Below, one piece after another: positions 1 through 10,800 of a stretch of DNA of 64,000 nucleotides. This stretch comes from Phytoseiulus persimilis (lineage: Eukaryota; Arthropoda; Arachnida; Mesostigmata; Phytoseiidae). Position 1 is the stretch's first letter. Each line of letters begins with the position of its first letter. The notes beneath the pieces were generated by a model. The model had not been told where the DNA came from, ran no database searches, and worked only from the letters and a program-made list of their open reading frames with translations. A program made the translations under genes and the position numbers. The stretch lies in contig CM075102.1 in the NCBI GenBank assembly GCA_037576195.1, positions 39,924,745-39,988,744 on the forward strand, given 5' to 3'.

Positions 1-1748
1 CAAATAGTGCGGAAACTACTGAAAATTCTACAGAATGCGGCATGCTATCCCTTCATCGTGCAGGAATGTCGGTAATCACAAATAACGTGCTGGACATAAT
101 GCTCTCCAATGAAGCGCGCATATGAACAGGGCATTGAGAGTGCTACCAAGTGTCTTTGCCCAACTCATGGGGGGCGAGGTTGCCGAGACGCCTACCGCGG
201 GGGCGCTTCTTCACAGCCAGATGTTTGAGAGCTCCTATCATCAGTTTGGGCTCCGCGGTCTTGTTATCAATCAGGGCAAGCGCAAAGGAGCACCATTGCA
301 CGGACGCACTGAGAATCAGGTACCGGTCGGGAGGCCTAGCGACACCATATGTTAACCGAGGCCCTAGGTTGTTTGGCATCACTGATTAGCAGCATAATAT
401 TCAGCACATCAAAGCGAATCTAGGCTTGATGCTTCGTACGCAACCCGATAGGACCCGCAGCTCCTATTCGCAAGCACCAGATGAGTGTGGAGCGTGCCTT
501 GCACTGAACAAGAGTAGGCTTCGCGGACTAAGGGAGTTCGAGAAGAAGGACTGCTTTTGCATACCTTTAGCAACGTGGACGGTAGGGGACTTTGGGTGTT
601 TCGCGAGCATCGAGCTCTGGGATTTCGGTGGACAGTGTCCCGTCTGACCGTCATCAATACAAAGCAGCAGCCAGAGAGGAGGCTTGCGAGTCGCTTCATG
701 CAAACTGAAAAGACGGCGAAATGCCGACATTCGAGAAGGGTCCCCCGGGGCGATCTGTCCCCCTCCTTCTCTCGACGCCTGTTAGCGAATTGTCTGCCCC
801 GACTCTCCTGTAACTTCCAAGAGCAGACAAGGAGTTCACGTTTCTCGAAAGCCCTTTTTGAACAAATGTTGACCAGAGTTTTCCTGCATTCGATGCTCTC
901 AGCTCTAAACGATTCCATCCACAACGATAGATTCTCTGCTGCTGCTCTCGGCGCGGCGGCTCCTGTAGGCGATGGAGAATATATCTGACGTTCTCAAGAT
1001 ACGATCAAACAGAGGAAGATCGTGAATAAAACTATTCCATAATAGCGGTGGAAGTCATGATAGCTTCCGATCGCGAATAAATATGGAAAGGAGCTAGAGA
1101 AAAGCGGAACCTAATTCTGAAATGTTCGTGGTTTGCAACTGTTCCACATCCTCAAGATCAACTCGGTCGTCGACTGAGTTCGTTGCCCGCTATTGGGGAC
1201 GAACAGGGCCGACTCTGAGGAAACGAAATGATTCCTTGAATTCGGGACATCGCAGAATATCTCTCTCCTAGGGATATCGTCTCCCAGGAGCTGTAACGGA
1301 GGCACCGCCGATCGACGACGCCGCAGGGCAAATACCAAAGGTATCACGCCTCGAACGAACCAAGCTCCGATGAAAACTCTCCCTTTATTCATTTCTCTCG
1401 CATGCATGGACAGGAATCCGCAGAGGCATCGATCTTGCGGGGCGAGCATGCTGCCTGGAATGTTCCTCCGCGCGTCGATCTTTGCTACCAACAATGGTAT
1501 ATCATGAATTCGTATGAGTTCTGGTGGAGAGTTTTTTCGCTCTCATTCATTAGCTCCTGACCGAGGATTTACGTGTAATAGCCGAAGTGATATAATTCAT
1601 GCTACGCAGTGAAGCTGAATAGGCGTCAACCATACATAAATGTGCAAGCAGCCATTTATATGTTTATGAGCGGGTGCGACAAATAAAGAAGGATGGCGTC
1701 GACAAGCAACGAGGAATAACGTCATGCAGAGTATGACAGCTGTCTCAC
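1..1748 (-). other. Receptor gene intron, partial, running off the left edge
   Basis: This stretch follows the splice donor of the TM3-TM4 receptor exon on the minus strand. The donor reads GTGAGA, with its complement at 1743-1748. I looked for the next expected receptor segment, the second extracellular loop and TM5, in the minus-strand frames and did not find it, so the intron probably continues beyond the window. The open frames at 409-924 and 1111-1494 on the minus strand resemble no family I know and overlap open frames on the other strand. No other gene, RNA or repeat is recognisable. Confidence 0.7.
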
Positions 1749-1976
1749 CGTGGATGAAGGCGACCGGAATGCATATGACGAGGATGATAACCCATAAAGC
1801 CACACACGCGATGAGCGAATTGCGTTCCACCCTCAACTGCATCGAAGTAATCGGGTGCACGACCGCTAAGTATCGGTCAATGGACATCAGCACCAGCGTG
1901 TATATACTCGCGTACGCGCAAACGTTGATGAAGTACTGCACGGTTCGACACCAGACGTCTCCGAAAGGCCAGAATC
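1749..1976 (-). CDS. Allatostatin-A/galanin-type receptor, TM3-TM4 exon (partial gene)
   Basis: This 228-nt internal exon encodes the end of extracellular loop 1, TM3, intracellular loop 2 and TM4 of a rhodopsin-family neuropeptide GPCR. Such receptors sit in the plasma membrane and signal through G proteins. Visible landmarks are WPFGDVWC, which includes the TM3 disulfide cysteine, then YFINVCAYASIYTLVLMS, the DRY motif in SIDRYLAVVHPITSM, and the TM4 tryptophan in ALWVII. The YASIYTLVLMSIDRYLAVVHPI signature is typical of allatostatin-A receptors and their vertebrate galanin-receptor relatives. The acceptor reads ttcgttcctccacag and the donor is GTGAGA after FIH. The exon completes a codon begun by the upstream exon (G + GA = Gly) and ends with one base of the next, so both flanking introns are phase 1. 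The reading frame is intact. TM5-TM7 must lie left of the window. Identification as an allatostatin-A receptor is strong; another member of the galanin/allatostatin-A group is possible. Confidence 0.93.
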
Positions 1977-2527
1977 CTGTGGAGGAACGAATTTCTGTTG
2001 ATGAGCTCGATTCTATCTTCCCCAGAGCCTCATATTATCAATCAGAGCGAAATGATTAGCACCCAGCGCAGCAATCACGGTTTCACGGCGGATTCATTCG
2101 AGTAGCTGCGCTGCTAGCTCCATGTTTACATAGAATCTTCCTCGATCCCCTTGATTCTCCGTAGTTAGATCGAAGGACGAAACCTATGTGGCAGAGTCAC
2201 AGCTTCCGGAATGTTTAGTCTGAGCGGTGATCGAGCGTAGCCTTATCGCGTTCCTCTTCAACCGAACAGGGAGCATAATCGGAACGTCATTGTTGAACGG
2301 TTCCCTTGGGATGTTACCAGAATTACGATCCGAGGAGCTCACTCTGGACGTACAGGGTGGTGTTTCTTAGTCTGGAATTTTTGAGACCTATCTTGTTTTG
2401 GCCATTGCTCTGTCAATTTAATCAAAGAGTGATCAATGAAGGACATAATAGCGGTCTATTTGATTCATTTCAAATTCAGGTGGATATGATGGAATTAGCG
2501 GTCACGAAATGGTTTTCACTATTTCAC

Positions 2528-2619
2528 TATCGGATGGGAGCCGTGGGGGTCGAATTCGACGCGCAAAAGGGAGTCGGTGATTCGCCAGAAAACCGATTGA
2601 ACTCATCTCGTTCCCTCGA
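2528..2619 (+). repeat. Inverted repeat arm, left copy (diverged)
   Basis: This 92-bp stretch aligns without gaps to the reverse complement of 2896-2987 at roughly three quarters identity. Shared blocks are TATCGGAT, GGGGTCG, TTCGACGCG, TTCGCCAG and AACCGAT. Both arms are open in the same frame on their own strands and give related peptides (VGVEFDAQ here, VGVAFDAK in the partner). That could mean an old duplicated coding fragment or simply shared ancestry. The arms face each other across about 276 bp. The family is unknown to me. Confidence 0.75.
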
Positions 2620-2895
2620 AAAAATTGCAAGCGATCGTATCCATCCTTTTTTCAAGGGCCCTCCCGTTGGCTTCTTTCGTTTTTCTCTCATAACTCCTTA
2701 GCGAAGTGGAATTGAAGGTATCTCCTGTGGTGAAAATGACTCGAAAATGAGTGAATCATCCGAATATTGAGCCGCGAGGTAGCTCCCAGGATTATCGATC
2801 TTCACCGGGAATCACTCTCATTCAGTTTTCCGTCCTCGGTTGTCATAATCACCCATGACACCAGAGGAATTCTTCATACGACCGGTTGTTATTCC

Positions 2896-2987
2896 TCAAG
2901 GAAATGATATAATTTCGATCGGTTCCCTGGCGAACGACCGGCTTTCTCTTTCGCGTCGAACGCGACCCCTACGAGTCCGATCCGATA
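2896..2987 (-). repeat. Inverted repeat arm, right copy (diverged)
   Basis: This is the partner of 2528-2619, in the opposite orientation. Similarity may continue weakly beyond the clear 92 bp on the spacer side, but I could not align that part with confidence. The pair could be the remains of a foldback or MITE-like element, or two independent insertions of one repeat family. No terminal target duplication was recognised. Confidence 0.75.
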
Positions 2988-5900
2988 AATATTGACGTTT
3001 TCACGATAATTCTTGGGGAGACCTCCCGAAAAAATTGCCCGGAAAATGCCACCCTGTACACATGTATCGCTAATCATTCCTTGAAGCATTATGAGAATGA
3101 CTCAGTTGGGAAGGAGAGAGAATTCGGATGGGAAGGTCCATGTCCTTGCCGGAGGCATCCCGTCCCCGCCCAGCATTGCGCGATCTCAGGTCGATGAGAT
3201 CACTGTAGATGGATTCTATTGCGCACATTGATGTTCCATTTCTTTCATTCACGTTCATCGAAACATCCGGCAAAAAAACGTTTAAGACTGTACAGAGCAG
3301 GTATATGGGAAGGGGTCTTTGTCCTTCTCAGAGACCCTTACTACAACATGACGCAAGTTTCATGCTGAACCCAGCATTGGTTGCGAAGTCCATTCAGGGC
3401 CGACAGCCATCCAACAGACCCCCTTCACAGTGCACTTCGAGTTCAATGCCAATGCGACGATTCGTTGGAATGCAATCGAGGATGATAAAACGGACCGATC
3501 CTCAGTGCCTCTGATTGTTCGTGACCTCACGGTCTGCCAACAAAAAAGACCTGACCCGAAGAGAATGCTCTTAGGTCGATCCAATCTCAATTGAAGGGAG
3601 ACCTGACCATTCCCCTTTGACGTTTGAAGATACTTCCAGATTGATTCGTGCTTTCGGGGCACTCGGGTCAAACTCCTGGAATGCACCGATGAGTTTCTTG
3701 AGAACTTTCTTGAGCTAAGCATTCCGCGAACATACTCGAAGTCACTCTGAAGCAATCGCCTCACGCCTCCGGAAAACCTCCAGAATCCTCCCGGATCCAT
3801 TGCCGAATCCGCTCGAATGCCCCGGCATTATCTTCCAATCATGCGTGAGATATAGAATTCGCAATATCCTTGTTCTCAGTCGGTGTTTCAAGTGGAAATG
3901 GTAAATGTCGATCAGAATTTTCGTTGACTTGAGAATTCAGAAGGTCGTGGGCGGCCTATCGAGGGTGATTTTTCATCAGGTTCCCTGAGATCCCTGAAGA
4001 TCGATCTTCGCTCAAATCTATGCGACTCTCGCGTTCCCAAGCTATATCAGATATACGAGCTCCTCGTGGGAGAGAAGTGGTGCGGGAAGAGACACGGTAG
4101 CCAAGAGAACGGTTTGGTTCACTGATTGATAGTTTACACGTCCATTTTCATCGAATGATTATCTTGCGTTCCGGGAGCTCCCCATAGCGCGAGGGCAAAC
4201 AAGCGTCGGTCAGAAATTCCTCAGGGCGCCCATACAATTAAACGCCGGTTTCCTCCATCTCGATGCCCTTTTCGAGCGAAGGGTAAAAAAAGGGTAGAAA
4301 AAAATCTCTTTCGATCCTTGAGATCGACGGATGATAAGTTTCTCAATATGTCACCGATGTCGAGAGATTGGCGAGTGTCAAAGGTCGGTACCCCGGTGCT
4401 CCCTTCTCCTCACGACTTCGACAAAGCGGCCTGAACTGTATGTTGACCCAACCAGAGTTGGTGAGGAGAGTCACTCACGCAGTTTTGGTACCACGGGGAG
4501 TAACGGAGGGAGTAGGAAGTGCATCCGAGCCGCGTCGCAGAGAGGATGGGGGAGCAATCTCTATTGTTTTCGTCTCGATCAGGAATGTCGCCGTTCCAAA
4601 GCTCACGATCTCCTGGAGCTCAGTGATCGCAGCGTTGAAAGGCACAGTTCCCTCCGAGAGAAATCCATTGACGTTTTCGTTCGACTGCTTTGGCATGCGT
4701 CAGATCTTATTCCGTGGGAGGAACTTGAAGGAAGCCGAAAGCTAAGCTCAGCAACATGGATCGCCTCGAAAAGAAGAATCCTTTCCTCGCGATCGTACTT
4801 CGATTAATCGATGAGAGTGTGTCGTCTAGCTACTACATACAACCGGAGGACGAAACTCCTTCGAGCGATCTCTGTCGGGCTCCCTCTGATTTTATGTTTC
4901 TGAAGATGAGTTTACGAAAAATGCAATTGATTGCGGAGGAGCTTGCTCGAGGAAAGTGCTACCGTTGCGGCTGCCGTTCGCCTGAACAGATCATCGATAT
5001 TGTTTGCTTCGGTGGCATCAGCTCGCCTAATTGAAGAGCCGTTCCGCCCAATATGGCCGACTGAAAATTCTGAAATTATTCAAACATGTTTTTCCCAATG
5101 CTGAAAGGGAATCATAAGGATTCAATGAACCAAAAACTCGCCGACTGTGAACTTGTATAATACATGAGAGCATATTTGTGGCTCTCGGCTCTGCTGCGGT
5201 TGCATAAGCTGAGACTTTTTGAATCTCCGATATCTCATTATTTTAACTTGAGCCACTCTCATTGTGGACGTCTTCATCAAGGTCCAGCTAGATTCGAGGG
5301 GTGGGAAAAGTATGGGGAGCGACTGAAAATAGCGTCTCTCCTGCGAGATCTCCCGTTTCCTTTTAACGGATCATCGACAACGAGGCGAACGGAGGATCAC
5401 AGCCAAACACCGAAATTCTCACTCATTGACCTTTACTTGACCTTCGTCCATGCCGCGCTCCGGTTCCGGGGCCCCGGATGTTCGGTGAGCGGATTGCACG
5501 CCTCGGAGCTATGCATCGGAATAAAGGGCCATCAGAGCTTCAAACGTGTGCGGTCGTCAATCAAAATCTGCACGACCTTGAAGGGATGGTCTCTGAGATT
5601 CTCGAAATCGTCTGCGTTTCGAGGCTGCGCGCCTGCGATGATAAGGACGCGTCGCATTCAGGCTCGTAGAAGAGGAGCGAGGATGCTGATAACTATGTCA
5701 TCTGCCGCTGTCGCGTGGCACGTGGCCGTGCGGGATGAAATAAACGAGGCAGCACCACGCTCACGAGTAATTCCGATGCGGAACGCCGAAGTGACAGGGT
5801 ATCAGAACCGCATGCGGAGGGACCGGCGGCGCGAAGCATCAGAGAATCAGCGGAGCGAGCGGGCACACGGACGAGGAGAGTCTCGGGGCAATTTCGAAGT

Positions 5901-6674
5901 GTTCTCTGCCCAACTTGAGTCAAATGATTTTTCTAACGAGACACGTTCCCGAGTGATGGGACGAGGACCCTGCACCAACGACGCCATTGTGTCCCATTAC
6001 AGAGCGGAGACCTGCCATCGCACGCTGGAGCAAGATCATAATCCATTCTTCGTGCCCGCATGAATCAATATCAGTCATATCATGTACGTACACGATACCC
6101 AGAGACTCCGGTCGCCAAGTTCGCAGATTCGTGACTTCGGTGCAGGGCACTCAATCTTTCCGTACGGCGGAGCGCTCTCCGCGCGAAAACCTTTCAATTA
6201 TTCATTTGTTTCTGGAACCATCCCTGCTCCTATTGTAGCGGAAAAAGAGAGGATTCCTTCTGAGCCTGTCGTCGTTGCCATCATCACCTCACGAGAGAAC
6301 AAGCTCCGGCGCACTCGACCATCTGTCGTCGAGAGAGGAGGACGATGTGAACGCTCCACATTCAAAGCTTTGTAATGATAGCGAGGAACGGATTCTGTCG
6401 AACTGTCCCGTTTTGTTTCAGGATTCAATGAGTTTCGGAGCGACCCGGGCCGAGCACCCAGTCCATCAGCGAATGCAATATCGATTCGGGAACGTGTTCA
6501 GAGCTTAATCCTCTCCAATGTGTTCGTCGATCGTTTCGGAATACGATAAGAGGGCTTTTCAGACACAAAAATCCGTCGCGGCGCCGACCAGCTCGGCTGG
6601 CGACTCGAATAGCGGAACGAACGGGCCAGGAGGTGCGTGCGATCTGCGAATGCGCTCGATGTGGCCCAACTCAC

Positions 6675-6927
6675 CGATCCCGTAGTCTGTCGCGGTGAAC
6701 GGCACGCAGAAGACGATGAACAGCAAGTCAGCGATGGCCAGATTAATGATGAGAATGTTGGTTGTGGATCTCATCTGAGGATTGCAGGAGACCACCAGCA
6801 CAACGAGGGCATTGCCAACCAGACCGACGACAGCTATCACTCCGAACAACCAGGGAACGACGATCTCGACGAACACAGGGTTGATTTCAGCCTGGCCAGC
6901 CTCCGGAGCAACTGAAACTGCAAACAT
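6675..6927 (-). CDS. Allatostatin-A/galanin-type receptor, N-terminal TM1-TM2 exon
   Basis: This exon encodes the start of the same GPCR as the 1749-1976 exon. TM1 contains GLVGNALV, with the conserved TM1 asparagine. A short loop, CNPQMRSTTN, follows, and then TM2 with NLAIADLLF, which carries the conserved LAxxD aspartate, ending CVPFTATDYGIG. The junction G|GTGAGT is a strong donor, and splicing to the next exon restores ...TDYGIG-FWPFGDVWC, as in the family. I chose the ATG at 6927 because it is the only in-frame ATG close upstream of TM1. It gives an extracellular N-terminus of about 20 residues without an obvious N-glycosylation site. The frame stays open further upstream, past 7083. 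A splice acceptor (tttgcag or tttcag, near 6914-6921) could instead join an upstream exon, so the 5' boundary is uncertain. Confidence 0.9.
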
Positions 6928-7170
6928 GTATTCATTATCGATGGTACTTGCTGACTCTTTCCCAACCCCGGGTACTTCTGCCGCACCGGGACCCTGTGGA
7001 ATGCCTAAACCGACAACTATACTATTGAGGGGTCTCAGTGGCTTGTCGACACAGAAGAGACGACTTTCCTTGAACGAAAGCACCAGGGCTCGGCACCTGT
7101 TGCCAACGCTGCCTGGCTCGCTTACACCAAGCGGTGGGTACGAGCCATCGCGACCGAGAGGGTCGGGTAC
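6928..7170 (-). other. Upstream of receptor exon: 5' UTR, further exon or promoter side
   Basis: The receptor frame continues open here on the minus strand without an ATG. The translation, rich in Gly, Pro and Val, shows no signal peptide or glycosylation site. It could be 5' UTR, the end of an intron, or coding sequence belonging to a longer N-terminus. No TATA box or initiator that I trust is visible. Confidence 0.4.
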
Positions 7171-7242
7171 CAGTTACCCGAATCCCAGTTACCTGAATCC
7201 CAGTTACCCGAATCCAAATTACCCTCTCTCACCGCTAAATCC
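7171..7242 (+). repeat. 72-bp inverted repeat arm made of 15-bp units, left copy
   Basis: Three tandem copies of a 15-bp unit, CAGTTACCCGAATCC (the middle copy has CTG for CCG), are followed by 27 bp running to the CCGCTAAATCC end. The whole 72 bp recurs inverted at 7732-7803 with three differences, about 96% identity and no gap. Read through, the arm would encode a Ser-Tyr-Pro-Asn-Pro repeat, but there is no sign that it is coding. High identity means the pair is young or kept alike by gene conversion. Confidence 0.92.
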
Positions 7243-7263
7243 ATGGAGCGCTGAAGCTCCATG
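7242..7263. repeat. Short perfect hairpin at the inner edge of the left arm
   Basis: CATGGAGC and GCTCCATG form an 8-bp perfect stem around six bases. It sits directly at the inner end of the left 72-bp arm and is not repeated at the inner end of the right arm, so its meaning is unclear. Confidence 0.6.
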
Positions 7264-7570
7264 TCCGTTTCGCGCGCCGACAAAACTTTGGAAGTTCAAG
7301 TCAGCCAATACTGTTCCAGTCTCCTATCCCGATTGAAGTTCTCAATATTTCTACTAGGACTTCGAAAGTCGTCCTTCACAGTAAGGTATCGTTTTTATTA
7401 TTCTTATCTTGATACTTTTTCGTTAATTTACTGCGCGCGCTTTTCGGGAAAGCCGGCCACATACCGGAGGACCTAGTAGATCCCCGCGAGTTTTGGTCGT
7501 GGGTTCCCAAGATTCTCAAGCCATATTTGTATTTCGCACGTCACATCTGAGGCTGGAGATTTGTGAAAAT

Positions 7571-7609
7571 ACACTGTACACTGTACACTGCGCTGTACTT
7601 CACTGTACG
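7571..7609 (+). repeat. Degenerate ACTGTAC tandem repeat
   Basis: The heptamer ACTGTAC and variants recur about four times (ACACTGTACACTGTACACTG, then CGCTGTACTTCACTGTACG). It lies in the spacer between the two inverted 72-bp arms. I see no function in it. Confidence 0.7.
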
Positions 7610-7731
7610 AACACGACTTTGTATATTCGTATGGTTTGCGCCCTCCTTGCGTCAGAGGGATGGATATCTCTTTCAGTCAGTTTCTATGCTTCTCCTCGGG
7701 GTACGTCGTGACTCTAAACTCTAGAGCGGGA

Positions 7732-7803
7732 GGATTTGGCGGTGAGAGAGGGTAATCTGGAGTCGGGTAACTGGGATTCAGGTAACTGGGATTCGGGTAA
7801 CTG
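7732..7803 (-). repeat. 72-bp inverted repeat arm made of 15-bp units, right copy
   Basis: This is the reverse complement of 7171-7242, with three substitutions and the same three-unit structure followed by the same 27-bp tail. The spacer between the arms is 489 bp (7243-7731). A transcript crossing both arms would fold into a long, nearly perfect double-stranded stem. Confidence 0.92.
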
Positions 7804-10800
7804 GGAAAGGACGACCGAGAGCTACCGAGCCAGCGGACCACCTGTGTGTGCCGATGTGAGATCGACGAAGAACAGATGGCCGAGAGGATGATGTGAAATG
7901 ACTGGATTCTTGATGTGGGAGCTTTCGCATCTGCTCGAAGCACCGTTCCATCACAGACTGTCAGGTTATTTCTCTGGGAGATTGTCTGATCAACAATAAA
8001 CGACAGTTGCCCCCTGGTTCCGACAGCTCCGACTTCCGAGCTCGCGGGAGCGGGAACGCGTCATTTTGAGAAGCGAGGAAGACTTCCTCCTCGCGGGAGC
8101 GCCTGTTGAACTCCGTTCGTTCATTTTTTACTCGAGACGCGCAACTCGTTGGAGGATATCAGAGCTTAGAAGCTTAACTAATTGACAATTTCGTACCCAA
8201 CGGTGCTCCGAATCCCCTGAGGCGGCTCGGGTCGAGGGGGTTCGTTGTTCGGAATCAGCGTAATCGATTTGTGGTCGATAGAGCCGCAGTCGTGAGGCTG
8301 CGGGTAGGCGAGTGAACGAGCGAGCGAGCGAGCGATCTTTGATACCACAGCAACGAAAGCAATAGGTCTGGAGTTAATTAGGAATCGAGTAGCGACCTCG
8401 GGAGAAGAGCATTGCGAAGTGAGACGTCCGCCCGGTGGCAACAGCACAATATTAAGTTCCTCTCGGAACCGGGTTTGCCATGGAAACCGTAGACGGAATA
8501 CTCGTTCGAATGTAAGATTAAAATACGACGCGAATCCAATCCAAAACTCCTTCGCTCGTTCAGGCCAGATGAGCTTCTCGGCTTCCCGGCAGTGAAGGCA
8601 CTTCTATTTTCGAAGCGAGCATATAAAATTCCAGAGTACCCGCCAGTCGTATTCAATACCTCTCTTAGTAACGCTCCGGTCCCGTTCCGCTCCGCATTCT
8701 CGCTGGACTCGAGGCTGAATTCGACGAGAGCTGTCAAGGTGCAAATCCCTGGGCTCGAATGCGATTAGCTCCCGGCCGCTTCTCCCAGCTCGAAGAAATC
8801 TGGGCGTCTCAACATTCAGACGATTTCCTAGGTTGTTCCTCGGAAATAAGACGACGCAGTCTCACGACAGTCCACAGCTTAAAACAATTTCCGGAAGCAG
8901 GCCTTCTGTGAGTTCTGTTTCCTATGACGGATTTTCTTTGCGAACTCGCATCGAGTCGACGGCGTTGCGGGCCCCGAGACGCTTTTCGACCGAAAACAGA
9001 CTCGAGTCGCATGAGCAGCTGTTATTGAGCGAAATCCAGGAGATTGCATCTCAAGGCCTCGGATCGAACGGAGGCCCCTCATGGCGAGGATCTAACATTC
9101 CAAGTCCACCAAACGGAATAACGGCGCGGGGCATTCTTGGGAAGTTTCTCAACATTCGACGCGGACCGTTCAAAATGCGAGCCGTGCGAATGCTCCTTGC
9201 AACACGTTGGGGTTCAGTTCGGTCGTTTGCTATGAATAGGTCATTCCTTATGAGGCTTCAGAGCGGAGTGGGCTGAGGGCGGTTCAACTAGATTTTCCAA
9301 CCGGGGCCTCCTGGCACACAAGAAACTAGAGGCATGAAAACGCCTCTCACCAACGAAACTTGCGAACTATCATGTGACAGCTGCGAGAGAGTTCTCACTC
9401 ATTTGAACAGCGGAAACTGTCAGCATTGAAGTGCACTGGACAGGCGGAGAGTTTCGGCTTGGACAGTGTTTGCAAAAGAGTTCGCTTTGTTCGCCTTCGA
9501 CGCGGTATTGTAACGGCCGAGGGCGTCTGGGTTCGAGGACCATTAGAACCAGAGGCCAACAGAACCCGAAGCAGCCCGAAACCTTTCGTAGTTTGATGTG
9601 TTTGTTCGTGATGAGTACAAAGCTCGAGACAATGTCGAACCGCATGTTCTGGCAGAGACCAGCAACATCTCTCACAATGGTCAGCAACAATTGCCCGAGA
9701 ACACCCCGAGCGTTTTCGTTTGCACGGCAAACAAAGCCTGAAGAATATTCGCTTGTGTAGAGAAGGGATCCACTCGGTGGAGCTCGGTGGTCACATTCTC
9801 GAGCCGCCTGCCATGACAACGGATACCGGGCTCGGGGAACTGCATCTAAGTGTCCTCGGTAAGGTTCCAGCGGGGACCCTCTGGGAATTTTCGACCAGCG
9901 AGGAGGGAGCGAAGAGCACTATCACTCGGGAAGTGTGTTTTGTTTTCAACTGGGTGACTCATCTGCACACTGCTAGCAAGCGACTCCGGACGGCTGGGCC
10001 ACTCTGTCTCAGTCATCGAGAGATCCCGCGGCTGTGGCGATTATCGTGGTCAGTTCCCTCAAGGGTGGTTATGATGAGCGAATTTGAATTCACTTGAATC
10101 GACGTCGCCCAAACTTCCGACCTCGGGACGAGACTTTTCTCCTAACAAGCACCTCCGCTCTCAGCGGGCCTCCTGCGGGAGACGAGTGTCCTGGACGCTT
10201 GGAGCGCAGGGAACTTTTCCATGGGCATATTCAAATTTCGACACAAAAAGCTTCACACACACATTGCCCTACCCGAATTCCCTCATTCAATCCATATTTC
10301 GCAGCCTAGCCGTTCCGCGGAGCGGGTTGGCGTCGGCTGCTGGGACGGACGTTTTGAGGCGTTTGCCGCCAAGCTGAAGGTAAAGAGTTCGCAACCGCGG
10401 AGTCGAGTTCGGAGAAGCTGCCTACGGGTGGAGCAAGATACGGAAAGTTTCCCGACTAACTCCAGCACTCGCTTGGGGAAGAAAAGCGGGCCCCTCCGAC
10501 CCGCTTTCCCGACCGAGCCGCGCGTAGTTACGGAGTAACTAAGGCAATTCCTCAGACCGGACCGTTCTAGCGACCAAACGAAGGCCTCGGGGAGTTGGCG
10601 AGCGGTTCGATGCGAATCCCGTCTTCCGTGATTGCTTTGACAACGTTGGGATTTTGCGGCTGGCCTCCTGTCGTCAATGTTCATTCCGAACTCCGTGGGT
10701 TGCGTATACTCTTCCCTAATCGGACGCGTTTCTCTTCCCGCTGTCGCTTTCCGAGGTGATTCTCGACTCCGTCGAGAGTGACTCATGAAGCGGCCCCTCC

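Larger units (their letters stand above)
1977..6674 (-). other. Receptor gene intron between the TM1-TM2 and TM3-TM4 exons
   Basis: This 4,698-nt GT-AG phase 1 intron joins the two receptor exons. Its donor, next to 6675, reads G|GTGAGT. Its acceptor, next to 1976, has a pyrimidine stretch and CAG. Inside lie the diverged inverted repeat pair at 2528-2619 and 2896-2987. An open frame of 299 codons runs on the opposite strand (5164-6063) and resembles nothing I recognise. A weaker open frame in another register (5478-5669) overlaps it. I see no convincing nested gene. Confidence 0.9.

Noticed and set aside
9370-9819. Minus-strand frame with hydrophobic patches, considered as a receptor TM6-TM7 exon
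   Set aside because: It lacks the CWxP and NPxxY landmarks, and it lies upstream of the N-terminal exon of the receptor gene, where later exons cannot be.
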